Of a stretch of 64,000 bases of DNA, positions 1-7,831 are shown piece by piece. The notes under the pieces are model-generated. The model saw nothing but the letters and a program-made list of their open reading frames with translations, was not told the origin of the DNA and ran no database searches. Numbering within the stretch: position 1 is the stretch's first letter; each line of letters begins with the position of its first letter. The position numbers were made by a program, and so were the translations under genes. Source of the stretch: Gordonia asplenii (GTDB lineage Bacteria; Actinomycetota; Actinomycetes; Mycobacteriales; Mycobacteriaceae); the NCBI RefSeq assembly GCF_012933505.1, contig NZ_JABBNB010000020.1:1-64000 (forward strand), given 5' to 3'.

Positions 1-59
1 GGTGCGCTCGGTGGGTGGGGTGCGGTGCTCTGGTGTGCGGGACGCCCGGTTGGTTGCGT

Positions 60-330
60 TGGGGAGTTCGGGTTGCGGCATCTCGTTACACCGAAGCTCG
101 TGCCTCGCTTCGGCACTCGATGAGCGGGGAAGGTGCGCTCGGTGGGCGGGGAGTTCGGGTTGCGGCATCTCGTTACACCGAAGCTCGTGCCTCGCTTCGG
201 CACTCGATGAGCGGGAGGGGTGCGCTCGGTGGGTGGGGTGCGGTGCTCTGGTTGCGTTGGTGAGTTCGGGTTGCGGCATCTCGTTACACCGAAGCTCGTG
301 CCTCGCTTCGGCACTCGATGAGCGGGGAGG
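60..330. repeat. Intergenic repeat block, family A (three head-to-tail copies)
   Basis: Bases 1-399 hold no convincing gene. Three near-identical copies lie head to tail, with GTTACACCG at 85, 172 and 283, so the period is 87 then 111 bases. Each has CCGAAGC, a short spacer and GCTTCGG, which can pair as a 7-bp stem, followed by CACTCGATGAGCGG. The same family recurs near 35.6-36.2, 42.3-42.6, 51.0 and 56.15 kb, always between genes. Confidence 0.85.
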
Positions 331-399
331 GGTGCGCTCGGTGGGCGGGGAGGGGTGCGGCACTCGATGTGCGGAGAGCGAGCGGGAGGCGGCCAGCCC

Positions 400-1917
400 C
401 TACTCCAATTCTCGCGCCTGCAGTGCCAACCACAACTCCGATCGGTGCTGGGCGTCGTCGACGTCGTGGCCGGTTACCTCGCTGATCTTGCGAATGCGAT
501 TTCTCATCGTATGGCGATGAATGCCAAGGGAATTGGCGGAGGTGTCCCATTGGCCGCCGTATCGTAGGTAGGCGTGCAGGGTGGTCACCAGCGTAGTTGC
601 GTTGGCGGCGTCGTAGTCGATCAACGACTGCAGCCCGCTGGACGTGATCAGCGCCGACCGTGACTCGGCGGGCTGGCCGAGAAGCAATGCGAGAGTGCCG
701 ATGTCGTCGATGTGGGCGGGGCGGGCCCCCACTTCGTCACGCGCGTGGGCTGCCGCGCGAGCTTGCCCGACGACGGTCCGCACCGTCGACAACATCGTCG
801 GGCGACTGATGCCGATCCGTACCCGACGGCTCAGACCGCGTTGCGCGGCGTCGGCCGTCGCAGCACTGATCCGGTCGGCCGCGTCAGACGAAACCACCAG
901 GGCCACACCGTCGTCCAAGGTCTCGAGCAGGTACGGGTCGCCTGCGGTGTCCACCGGCCGCTGGATCACCTCACGGACCACATCTGCCGACAATGCGCCG
1001 GCCGCGACGAACACGACGACGACCTGCGGGTCATTGGGGAAGCCCAACTGCTGCGACAGTCGGCGATCGAGCTCGCCGCCCGACCGGAGCAATGCGAGAG
1101 CTGCTGTGCGCAAACGTGATTCGGCGTCGAGAATACCGGTCGGTTTGGCCATCTCCAGCGACAGCAGGGACACCGCGTGGCCGACGAGTAGGCGCCCGGC
1201 GGCGTCGAGCGCAGTGGGCGATGCCACGGCGAGGTAACCGTGCGGATCGCCGGTGGCGGGCAGCGGATTGATGGTGATGATCCAACGGTCTTCGGCGAGC
1301 ACACGTGCTCCACCGATGCGGCCGCTCTCGGCGTCGAGTCGTTCGACCACCCGGCGTCGAAGATCGGTCAACTCGCCGGACCGGGCGATCTGGCCGCCCG
1401 AACGGTCGACGACGCACACGCTCGCGGCCAGTCGATTACTGAGTGTTTCCACCAGTACGGTGAGGCCACCGCGTGCCGCTGCGCGGGCCAACAATTCCTG
1501 ACCGTCGACCACCTCTTGCACGGTACGCAGTTGGTCGGCGGCGAGGTCGTCGATGACGGTGCGGGATACCGCGATGAACGGGGTCTGGGCCGGCACGCGA
1601 AGGACCGTGAAGTCGCGGTCGTCGGCGGCGTCGATGATGGCCTGCGGGATGTCGCGCAGGGTGGTGCCGGTGTCGATGGCGAGTGCCGCGACCCCGGCGT
1701 CGGCGAGGCGGTAGACGTAATCACGTTGTCCCGCAACGTCGTCGGGCAATGCGATGCCGGTGGTCATGACCAACTCGCCGCCGGAGAGCCAGGGGGTCGG
1801 GTCGAGCAGTTCGATGGCGTGGGCCCAGCTGACCGTCCGCCCGGCGCCCGACGACCCGGCGACGATGGACAGTCCCAATTTGGTGCGGGCGGCGAGTTGC
1901 CGCACGGTCATCGTCAC
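400..1917 (-). CDS. PucR-family transcriptional regulator
   Basis: A 505-residue protein with the PucR plan: an N-terminal PucR-type domain (about residues 5-125, with an LLDPTPWLSGGELVMTTG stretch), a poorly conserved middle, and a C-terminal helix-turn-helix of the HTH_30 type (about 445-500, around GIHRHTMRNRIRKI). PucR proteins control purine, amino-acid or amine catabolism. It starts 25 bases after the stop of the aldehyde dehydrogenase gene on the same strand, so the two are probably co-transcribed and the regulator may sense a substrate of that enzyme (inference). The start at 1917 fits full family length; ATG at 1911 is an alternative. Confidence 0.88.
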   Translation of the reverse strand: MTMTVRQLAARTKLGLSIVAGSSGAGRTVSWAHAIELLDPTPWLSGGELVMTTGIALPDDVAGQRDYVYRLADAGVAALAIDTGTTLRDIPQAIIDAADDRDFTVLRVPAQTPFIAVSRTVIDDLAADQLRTVQEVVDGQELLARAAARGGLTVLVETLSNRLAASVCVVDRSGGQIARSGELTDLRRRVVERLDAESGRIGGARVLAEDRWIITINPLPATGDPHGYLAVASPTALDAAGRLLVGHAVSLLSLEMAKPTGILDAESRLRTAALALLRSGGELDRRLSQQLGFPNDPQVVVVFVAAGALSADVVREVIQRPVDTAGDPYLLETLDDGVALVVSSDAADRISAATADAAQRGLSRRVRIGISRPTMLSTVRTVVGQARAAAHARDEVGARPAHIDDIGTLALLLGQPAESRSALITSSGLQSLIDYDAANATTLVTTLHAYLRYGGQWDTSANSLGIHRHTMRNRIRKISEVTGHDVDDAQHRSELWLALQARELE

Positions 1918-1942
1918 CGGGTCGAGGCGATTGTCGTAATGA

Positions 1943-3286
1943 TCAGCTGACGGTGCGGATCATCTTCTTGTTGATGAATTCTTCGATGCCGAACCGGCCC
2001 AGCTCGCGGCCGAAGCCCGAGCGCTTGATGCCACCGAAGGGCAGCTCAGCGCCCTCGGCGCCGACGCCGTTGATGAACACCATGCCGGCTTCGATCTGCT
2101 GGGCGACGCGCTGCGCCTGCTCGGGATCGGTGGTGAAGATGTAGGAGCCGAGCCCGAACGGGGTGTCGTTGGCGACGGACACGGCCTGCGCCTCGTCGGC
2201 GACGCGGTGGACGATGGCGACCGGTCCGAACAGCTCCTGGTGGTAGGCATCGGTGCCCGGCTGGACGTTGGTCAGCACGGCGGGCGGGAAGAATGCACCG
2301 TTGCGGGGGCCGGAACTGGCCAGTTCGGCACCCTGGGCGACGGCGTTCTGTACCTGCGCCTCGAGGCCTTCGGCGGCGCGCTCCGACGACAGCGGCGCGA
2401 TGCCGTCGCCCGCGGCGAGCATCTTGGCGGTGAACTTCTCCAGGAAGGCGTCGTAGACGTCGTCGGCGACGATGAACCGCTTGGCCGCGTTGCAGGCCTG
2501 CCCGGTGTTGTCGAGGCGGGCGGCGACGGCGGAGTCGACGGTGGCGTCGAGGTCGGCGGAGGAGAAGAGGATGAACGGGTCAGATCCGCCGAGTTCGAGC
2601 ACGCACTTCTTGAGATTGCGTCCGGCGACCTCGGCGACGGCTGCTCCGGCGCGCTCGGAACCGGTCAGTGACACGGCGGCGACGCGGGGATCGGCGATGA
2701 TCGTCGCGGCCTGATCGTTCGTGGCGCGGATGTCGACGTAGGCGCCGACGGGGAACCCGGCGTCGAGGAAGATCTTCTCCAGCGCGGCGGCCGACTCGGG
2801 GCACTGCGGGGCGTGCTTGAGCAGGATGGTGTTGCCCACGATGAGGTTGGGGCCGGCGAAGCGGGCGACCTGGTAGTACGGGAAGTTCCACGGCATGATG
2901 CCCAGCAGCACGCCGATCGGGCCGCGGGTGATGAAGGCGCTGCCGGTGCCGTCGAGCAGCTCGACGGGCTCGTCGGCGAGGAAGGCCTCGGCGTTGTCGG
3001 CGTAGTAGTCGTAGATGGCTACGCAGAAGTCGACCTCGCCGAGCGACTCCTCCTTGGGCTTGCCCATCTCGCGGACGATGATGTCGGCGAGCTCGTCACG
3101 CCGTTCGGTGTGCAGCTGCCCCACCTTGCGAATCAACGCCGCGCGCTCGGCGACCGTCGTGGACCGAACCCATTGCGCTGCGCCTGCCGCCGCGCTGATC
3201 GCGTCGGCGATCTCGCCGTCGGTCGCGGTCGGGTAGGTGGCCACGACCTCGCCGGTTGCGGGGTTGGTGACTGCGTAGGTGGACAT
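1943..3286 (-). CDS. NAD(P)-dependent aldehyde dehydrogenase, succinate-semialdehyde type
   Basis: A 447-residue aldehyde dehydrogenase of the short SSADH type, similar in length to mycobacterial GabD1. Visible landmarks are the cofactor-site MPWNFP at 131-136, the catalytic Glu231 in LELGG and the nucleophile Cys265 in NTGQACNAAKR. The expected reaction oxidises succinate semialdehyde (or a similar aldehyde) to the acid in the cytoplasm. It is the first gene of a minus-strand pair with the PucR regulator and is divergent from a TetR gene across 129 bases that hold two perfect inverted repeats. The exact substrate cannot be told from sequence alone; GABA or polyamine breakdown is the likeliest setting. 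Confidence 0.9.
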   Translation of the reverse strand: MSTYAVTNPATGEVVATYPTATDGEIADAISAAAGAAQWVRSTTVAERAALIRKVGQLHTERRDELADIIVREMGKPKEESLGEVDFCVAIYDYYADNAEAFLADEPVELLDGTGSAFITRGPIGVLLGIMPWNFPYYQVARFAGPNLIVGNTILLKHAPQCPESAAALEKIFLDAGFPVGAYVDIRATNDQAATIIADPRVAAVSLTGSERAGAAVAEVAGRNLKKCVLELGGSDPFILFSSADLDATVDSAVAARLDNTGQACNAAKRFIVADDVYDAFLEKFTAKMLAAGDGIAPLSSERAAEGLEAQVQNAVAQGAELASSGPRNGAFFPPAVLTNVQPGTDAYHQELFGPVAIVHRVADEAQAVSVANDTPFGLGSYIFTTDPEQAQRVAQQIEAGMVFINGVGAEGAELPFGGIKRSGFGRELGRFGIEEFINKKMIRTVS

Positions 3287-3356
3287 GGGATCTCCTGTCG
3301 GTGCCGGGGGGTGCAGAGAATGAGGTTGGCTTCGGAGGTGACTCGCCGCTGCATTA

Positions 3357-3369
3357 AATGAACTTCATT
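3357..3369. promoter_or_regulatory. Palindromic operator candidate, ALDH/TetR intergenic region
   Basis: AATGAA and TTCATT form a perfect 6-bp inverted repeat around one central C, in an AT-rich stretch between the divergent aldehyde dehydrogenase and TetR genes. A likely binding site for the adjacent TetR protein or for PucR. Not tested. Confidence 0.5.
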
Positions 3370-3383
3370 CATTTATAGGCTAA

Positions 3384-3407
3384 CCTTGTGTGGGCGATTA
3401 CACAAGG
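3384..3407. promoter_or_regulatory. Second inverted repeat, next to the TetR start
   Basis: CCTTGTGT (3384-3391) and ACACAAGG (3400-3407) are perfect 8-bp arms 8 bases apart. The right arm runs into the ribosome-binding site AAGGGAG of the TetR gene, so a protein bound here would block that gene. It is the best autoregulatory operator candidate in this gap. Confidence 0.6.
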
Positions 3408-3415
3408 GAGCTGAT

Positions 3416-4105
3416 GTGAATCCAAGCACTGATGAGAGCGGTGTGGGGTCGGTTCGGCGTGCTGGTCGCCCGCGCAAGAAAGTGCTGTCTCGTGCGAAGA
3501 TCGTCGCCGAGGCGATGGAACTGCTCGCCGAGCGCGGGCCGAAGGGACTCACCATCGCGGCTCTCGCGGACTCGCTGGGCGTCGCGCCGTCGGCGATCTA
3601 CAACCACGTCGGCTCCAAGCGGGAACTGCTCATCTACGTACAGGACCACCTCATCCACGGCGTCGACTATGCCGGTTTTGACGGGCTGAGCTGGGAGGGC
3701 GGCGTTCGACGCTGGGCTCGCTCGGCGCGTGACGCATTTGCCGGACATCCCGACCTCGTGCCGATGTACGCGGTGATGCCGGTGACCGACTCGCGTGCCG
3801 TCCTCGCGATGTATGACACCGTGATCGCCGGGTTCGCCGCCGCCGGATGGCCCGAATCGACGATCCTGTCCGCGGTCGTCGCCGTCGAATCTTTTGTTCT
3901 CGGATCGGCGCTCGACGCCAACGCTCCAGGCGATGTCTTCGACGCGGGCGAACTGACGGCCGAGTACGGCGCGCTCGCCGGCGCGGTGGCTGCCGACGCA
4001 ACGCGGTCGACGCAGTCGCGCGCCGACCGCGCCTTCGACGCCGGTCTCGACGCACTGATCCTCGGACTGCAGTCGATGCTGGCAGCAACCCGAAACGAGA
4101 CGTAG
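3416..4105 (+). CDS. TetR-family transcriptional regulator
   Basis: About 229 residues. The N-terminal helix-turn-helix spans roughly residues 20-68, with LTIAALADSLGVAPSAIYNH as recognition region, followed by an all-helical ligand domain. The GTG at 3416 is preferred because AAGGGAG ends 5 bases before it; a TTG at 3386 has no such site. Divergent from the aldehyde dehydrogenase-pucR pair, with two inverted repeats between them, so it probably represses itself and that pair. The ligand is unknown. A membrane-protein gene follows on the same strand 38 bases after the stop. Confidence 0.88.
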   Translation: MNPSTDESGVGSVRRAGRPRKKVLSRAKIVAEAMELLAERGPKGLTIAALADSLGVAPSAIYNHVGSKRELLIYVQDHLIHGVDYAGFDGLSWEGGVRRWARSARDAFAGHPDLVPMYAVMPVTDSRAVLAMYDTVIAGFAAAGWPESTILSAVVAVESFVLGSALDANAPGDVFDAGELTAEYGALAGAVAADATRSTQSRADRAFDAGLDALILGLQSMLAATRNET

Positions 4106-4143
4106 GTGTAACAGGTTCACCGCTGACCGGTACGGTGGCCGAT

Positions 4144-4731
4144 GTGAACCTATGGGCATTCTCGATGGGGCTGGGGCTGATTGCGGCGACCGCCGCGATC
4201 ATCGGATTCGTGCGATATCGCGCGCACGAGTCGGCGCGGCTTCGCGTCGACCTGGGATTGTCGGCAGATCTGCGGGGCGCGGCTGGGGCCGATCCGGTGC
4301 GACTGGCCGCCGTGGACGAGTTCGAAACGGGTGTCTACCGTCGGCTGTTCTACGTGAGCGTCGTCGGACCCCGGGTGCGTGGCGCGGCGTGGTCGTTGTT
4401 GGGGCTGATTCTGGCGGTCGCCGGGGCGCTCGCGGTGTCACCGCTGCGCGGCGGTCTGGCTACGACGGCGTATGTGCTGACCGGGGCGTTCGCCATTGTC
4501 TTCGGGGTCGCCGCCGCGGTGAATACGGGTCTGGCGATCTATCACACCGTCGCGACACCACGCGTGTCGTTCGACGAGGTAGAGACGCAAGAGGTCGAGG
4601 CGCAGGACGTCGAGGTACGGGACGTCGACGTACGGTCGGACGACTCGGCGACCGCCGGCGTCGTCGATGATTTCGAGTCGATCGATACCGCGCGTGACGC
4701 TCCACCCGGCGACGCAGTCGGCAAGGACTGA
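4144..4731 (+). CDS. Hypothetical membrane protein, three predicted segments
   Basis: About 195 residues, not recognised. Three hydrophobic segments are visible: near the N-terminus (WAFSMGLGLIAATAAIIGF), in the middle (WSLLGLILAVAGALAV) and later (AYVLTGAFAIVFGVAAAV). The C-terminal tail of about 50 residues is strongly acidic, with a short degenerate EVE/DVE/DVD repeat. GTG at 4144 is chosen as start; GTG at 4135 is in frame too. It lies 38 bases behind the TetR gene and may be co-transcribed. It ends 44 bases from the convergent AraC gene. No function can be assigned. Confidence 0.7.
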   Translation: MNLWAFSMGLGLIAATAAIIGFVRYRAHESARLRVDLGLSADLRGAAGADPVRLAAVDEFETGVYRRLFYVSVVGPRVRGAAWSLLGLILAVAGALAVSPLRGGLATTAYVLTGAFAIVFGVAAAVNTGLAIYHTVATPRVSFDEVETQEVEAQDVEVRDVDVRSDDSATAGVVDDFESIDTARDAPPGDAVGKD

Positions 4732-4775
4732 CTGGGCATGTCCCAGCGAGAATCCGCGCCGCTGGATCACCGCTG

Positions 4776-5726
4776 CTAGCGCCCGGTGAATCGCTGTCGG
4801 TAGTTGCCCGGCGATACCCCGACCATGCTGCTGAAGTGGTGACGCAGCAGCGTCGCCGAGCCGAATCCGCAGCGTTTGGCCACGTCGTCGACGGTGATCG
4901 TGGTGGATTCGAGCAGTCGTTGTGCGTGCAGCACGCGCTGCTCGGTGAGCCAGCGGTGCGGTGACACGCCCACCTCGTCGACGAAACGCCGGGCGAATGT
5001 GCGCGGTGACAGGTGGGCGCGCCGGGCGAGGTCGTTGACGGCGATGTCGGCGTCGAGGTTCTCGATCATCCAGGCCAGCGTCGCGCCGAAACCGTCGGAA
5101 TCACAGGTCGGTACGGGTGCTTCGACATACTGTCGCTGCCCGCCGTCGCGATGCGGCGCCACGACCATCCGCCGTGCGATGCGGTTGGCGACGTCGGGGC
5201 CGAACTCCTGGCGGACGATGTGCAGCGCGGCGTCGATGCCCGCCGCGGTCCCCGCGCTACTGGTCACGGGTCCGTCGTCGACGAACAGGACGTCGGTGTC
5301 GACGGTGAGCGCCGGGTACCTGGTCGCGAGATCGTCGCCGTAGCGCCAGTGGGTGGCACAGCGTCGACCGTCGAGAACACCGGCGGCCGCCGCGAGAAAG
5401 GCGCCCGTGCATACGGTGAGGATCCGTGCGCCGCGGTCGACCGCCGAGCGGATGGCGGCAAGCGCGGCGGGGTCGTAGTCGCCGTCGGTGCTGCCCGCCG
5501 GAATGGCGACGAGATCGGCGGTCTCGGCCGCCGAGTAGTCGTACGGCGGGACCACCTGCAGGCCGTGTCCACCGTCGAGGGCGACGCCAGCGGTGGGGCC
5601 GCAGACCAGGAACTCGAACGGAGGAACGCCGTCGGAGGTGCGGTCGATCCCGAAGACCTCGTGCACCACGCCGTATTCGAACATCGCGACATGCGGCTGT
5701 AGGACGGCGGCGACGGTGCGGAGCAT
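4776..5726 (-). CDS. GlxA-type AraC regulator (DJ-1/PfpI domain plus AraC HTH)
   Basis: A 316-residue two-domain protein. The N-terminal half (about 1-170) is a DJ-1/PfpI-like class I glutamine amidotransferase domain with the elbow VCTGAFLAAAAG. The C-terminal 100 residues hold a double AraC helix-turn-helix (INDLARRAHLSPRTF-like region, then VDDVAKRCGFGSATLLRHHF). GlxA-family regulators often control catabolism of quaternary amines or nitrogen compounds; the target here is unknown. The start at MLRTVAAVLQ (5726) aligns with the family start; upstream residues are spurious. A small membrane-protein gene diverges from it. Confidence 0.88.
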   Translation of the reverse strand: MLRTVAAVLQPHVAMFEYGVVHEVFGIDRTSDGVPPFEFLVCGPTAGVALDGGHGLQVVPPYDYSAAETADLVAIPAGSTDGDYDPAALAAIRSAVDRGARILTVCTGAFLAAAAGVLDGRRCATHWRYGDDLATRYPALTVDTDVLFVDDGPVTSSAGTAAGIDAALHIVRQEFGPDVANRIARRMVVAPHRDGGQRQYVEAPVPTCDSDGFGATLAWMIENLDADIAVNDLARRAHLSPRTFARRFVDEVGVSPHRWLTEQRVLHAQRLLESTTITVDDVAKRCGFGSATLLRHHFSSMVGVSPGNYRQRFTGR

Positions 5727-5736
5727 GAACACAGTA

Positions 5737-5753
5737 TGGCAGATTCTTTGCCA
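5737..5753. promoter_or_regulatory. Inverted repeat upstream of the AraC gene
   Basis: TGGCA (5737-5741) and TGCCA (5749-5753) flank a 7-base spacer 11 bases upstream of the AraC start. A TGGCAGAA sequence occurs again some 35 bases on. Possible binding site for the adjacent regulator; weak evidence. Confidence 0.35.
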
Positions 5754-5808
5754 ACATTGTCGATTCAGCCACTGGTGGCAGAATATTCGCGGGAGCACAG
5801 TTAGTGCC

Positions 5809-5997
5809 ATGACAACCGTGATCATCCTCAGCATCCTGATCCCGCTCGTCGCAGCGACGGCGACGATCGTCTATCGCGTCGAGCGGCGCACTCAAGGCAT
5901 TTCCCGTGTGCCGCTCAGGCGGCTCACCGGTCCCGACGCCGGGCGGATCGCCGCCGAACTGGACACACTGCTCTTGCTGCGACGCGATGGAGGGTAA
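5809..5997 (+). CDS. Small hypothetical membrane protein
   Basis: A 62-residue frame starting MTTVIILSILIPLVAATATI: one N-terminal membrane segment, then a basic cytoplasmic tail with RRLTGPDAGRIAAELD. A GGGAG lies about 13 bases before the ATG, which is a weak ribosome site. It is divergent from the AraC gene and is followed by a gap of about 110 bases. Not recognised; it may be real because of its clean start and membrane segment, but small-ORF calls of this kind are uncertain. Confidence 0.5.
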   Translation: MTTVIILSILIPLVAATATIVYRVERRTQGISRVPLRRLTGPDAGRIAAELDTLLLLRRDGG

Positions 5998-6108
5998 TAG
6001 GGACACTCCCCAGTCCGACCGTCGATGATCGGGCCGCTCGGCTGGTACGTTGTGTGCCGTTGGTGGTGGACATACCGGGCGTGAGATGTGGAGGTTCGAT
6101 CGACGGTG

Positions 6109-7593
6109 ATGGCGAGTGGTCGTAGACGGTGGACTCGATCCCGCACGGTGATGGCGGTCGTCGGGTTGATCGTCGTCGTCGCGGCGGTTCTCGCCGCCTC
6201 GTCCAACCGCTTCGACGCCGCGCCCGCCGCTGCGACGTCGACCGCCTCCTCGTCCGACGCCGCGACTCGCGTCGTTTACGGCGCTCCCGACGTGCCCGAT
6301 TCGGTGCTCGTGAGTCGTGAATTGTTCTCGCGCGCACCGACTGTCGTGCTCATCTCGGCCTCGGCCGACAACGCGGCAGCGCAGGCCGCCGGACAGATCG
6401 CGCGGCGTCGGCACATCCCGATGTTCACCGTCGACGCCGGAACCGCGGGGCCGGTCCGCGACGAACTGACTCGGCTCGGCGCCCACGATGCGGTGATGCC
6501 GGCGGGCGGCAATGCGCTTGGGCTGACCGTCGTGCCGGAATCTGCTGCACAGCAAGCGGATTCGACGGTCGGGGCGAATCCGGACGTCGTGTTGGTCGCC
6601 GCCGAGACCGAAGGCGCACTCGCGACGATCGCGGCGGCCGGCGCATTCGGTGCGTCGTCGCCGACCGGAAATCCGCGTGACAGCACGTCGGCGATGGAGC
6701 TGCTCAAGGCGCATCCGAATGCGCACGTACTCGGCGTCGGCGGCGAGTTCGGCACTGCGACACTGCTTTCCCAACGTGTCACTGTTGCGCGTGCCGCGCC
6801 CGAACTGCCGGGCGGCGGCTACACGATATTCCCCGGGCGTCGACTCGTGGCCCTGTACGGATCGCCCGGGTCGCCGTCGCTGGGGCCGCTCGGCCGACAG
6901 GGGCTCGACCAGACCATCGACCGGGCGAGAAAGGTTGCCGCCGAATACGATTCGGTCAGCCCGGTCAAAGTGGTGCCGGCTTTCGAGATCATCGCGACGG
7001 TGGCGTCGGCGTCGCCGGGGCCGGGCGATTACTACACGTCGATCATCGATCCGGCCGTCATCCGGCCGTGGGTGGAGGCCGCGGGCAAAGCGGGCATCTA
7101 TGTGACGCTCGACCTTCAGCCGGGACGCATGGACTTCCTTCGGCAGGCCAAGATGTACGAGAGCCTTCTCAAACTTCCCCATGTGGGTCTCGCCCTCGAC
7201 TCCGAGTGGCGACTCAAACCCAACCAGGTGCATCTGGCCCAGATCGGTTCGGTGTCGGCAGCGGAAGTCAATCGCACCGCCGATTGGCTGGCAACATTGG
7301 TGCGCGACAACGGATTGCCGCAGAAGGCATTCGTGCTGCACGAGTTCGATTCGGATATGCTCGCCGACCGCAACACCATCGACACCAGCCATCCCGAGCT
7401 CGCGACGGTGATTCACGCCGACGGTCACGGCACTCCGCCGGTGAAGATGGGGACGTGGCGTCGACTGACCACCGACCTGCCGCCCAACGTGTGGATGGGC
7501 TGGAAGAATTTCTACACCGAAGACCACCCGATGTTCACTCCGGCGGAGACCATGCGAGTGGCCCCGGCGCCATGGTTCATCTCGTACCAGTAG
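6109..7593 (+). CDS. Large exported or membrane-anchored hypothetical protein
   Basis: About 494 residues. A basic start then a hydrophobic segment (TVMAVVGLIVVVAAVLAA) suggests a signal anchor, so the rest should be outside the membrane. The first half has a region (TVVLISASADNAAAQAAGQI, then a following LTRLGAHDAVMPAGG) that resembles cell-wall-binding repeat 2 domains. The second half looks like a TIM-barrel-like hydrolase region (LALDSEWRL, HADGHG, WMGWKNF). TGGAGG at 6089-6094 favours GTG 6106 or ATG 6109 over the GTG at 6088. A decayed copy of its last 45 or so codons lies at 22845-22996, so it belongs to a paralogous family here. Function unknown. Confidence 0.75.
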   Translation: MASGRRRWTRSRTVMAVVGLIVVVAAVLAASSNRFDAAPAAATSTASSSDAATRVVYGAPDVPDSVLVSRELFSRAPTVVLISASADNAAAQAAGQIARRRHIPMFTVDAGTAGPVRDELTRLGAHDAVMPAGGNALGLTVVPESAAQQADSTVGANPDVVLVAAETEGALATIAAAGAFGASSPTGNPRDSTSAMELLKAHPNAHVLGVGGEFGTATLLSQRVTVARAAPELPGGGYTIFPGRRLVALYGSPGSPSLGPLGRQGLDQTIDRARKVAAEYDSVSPVKVVPAFEIIATVASASPGPGDYYTSIIDPAVIRPWVEAAGKAGIYVTLDLQPGRMDFLRQAKMYESLLKLPHVGLALDSEWRLKPNQVHLAQIGSVSAAEVNRTADWLATLVRDNGLPQKAFVLHEFDSDMLADRNTIDTSHPELATVIHADGHGTPPVKMGTWRRLTTDLPPNVWMGWKNFYTEDHPMFTPAETMRVAPAPWFISYQ

Positions 7594-7770
7594 GTATCGC
7601 GTACTGCACCGATCCGGCCGTTACGCTTCTGTGAACTGTGCGACGGTCTTCTTCCGCCGTGGTCGCCGGTATAGCAGCATGGCGTGCGGACCCATCTGGT
7701 ACCAGGCGTAATGGGGAATCTGGCGCTAGGTGATCTGTCGATCTATTCCTAGTCTGTGTACCACAGCTTA

Positions 7771-7786
7771 GGTGATCGATGTCACA
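7771..7786. promoter_or_regulatory. Crp/GlxR-type binding site candidate
   Basis: GGTGA, six bases, TCACA matches the actinobacterial Crp/GlxR pattern TGTGA-N6-TCACA with one mismatch. It lies 46 bases before the start of the permease gene. The rest of the 7594-7831 gap shows no gene. The window carries a crp gene at 51342-52016. Confidence 0.6.
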
Positions 7787-7831
7787 CCGCCTGGCCTGGT
7801 CCGGCGGTCTGGTTGAACTGGAGGAATGTCC

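Noticed and set aside
60..330. Possible CRISPR array because of regular direct repeats
   Set aside because: Units are long, spacers are themselves repeated, copies are scattered over the window and no cas gene is present.
2..520. Long open frame with repeated SLHRSSCLASALDER peptides, similar frames near 36.0-36.2 and 42.3-42.7 kb
   Set aside because: It is only translation of the family A DNA repeats; the repeats vary without regard to codons and start or ribosome signals are lacking.
5257..7527. 756-residue open frame on the minus strand
   Set aside because: High-GC shadow of the exported-protein gene and the AraC gene; Arg/His-rich with no domain.
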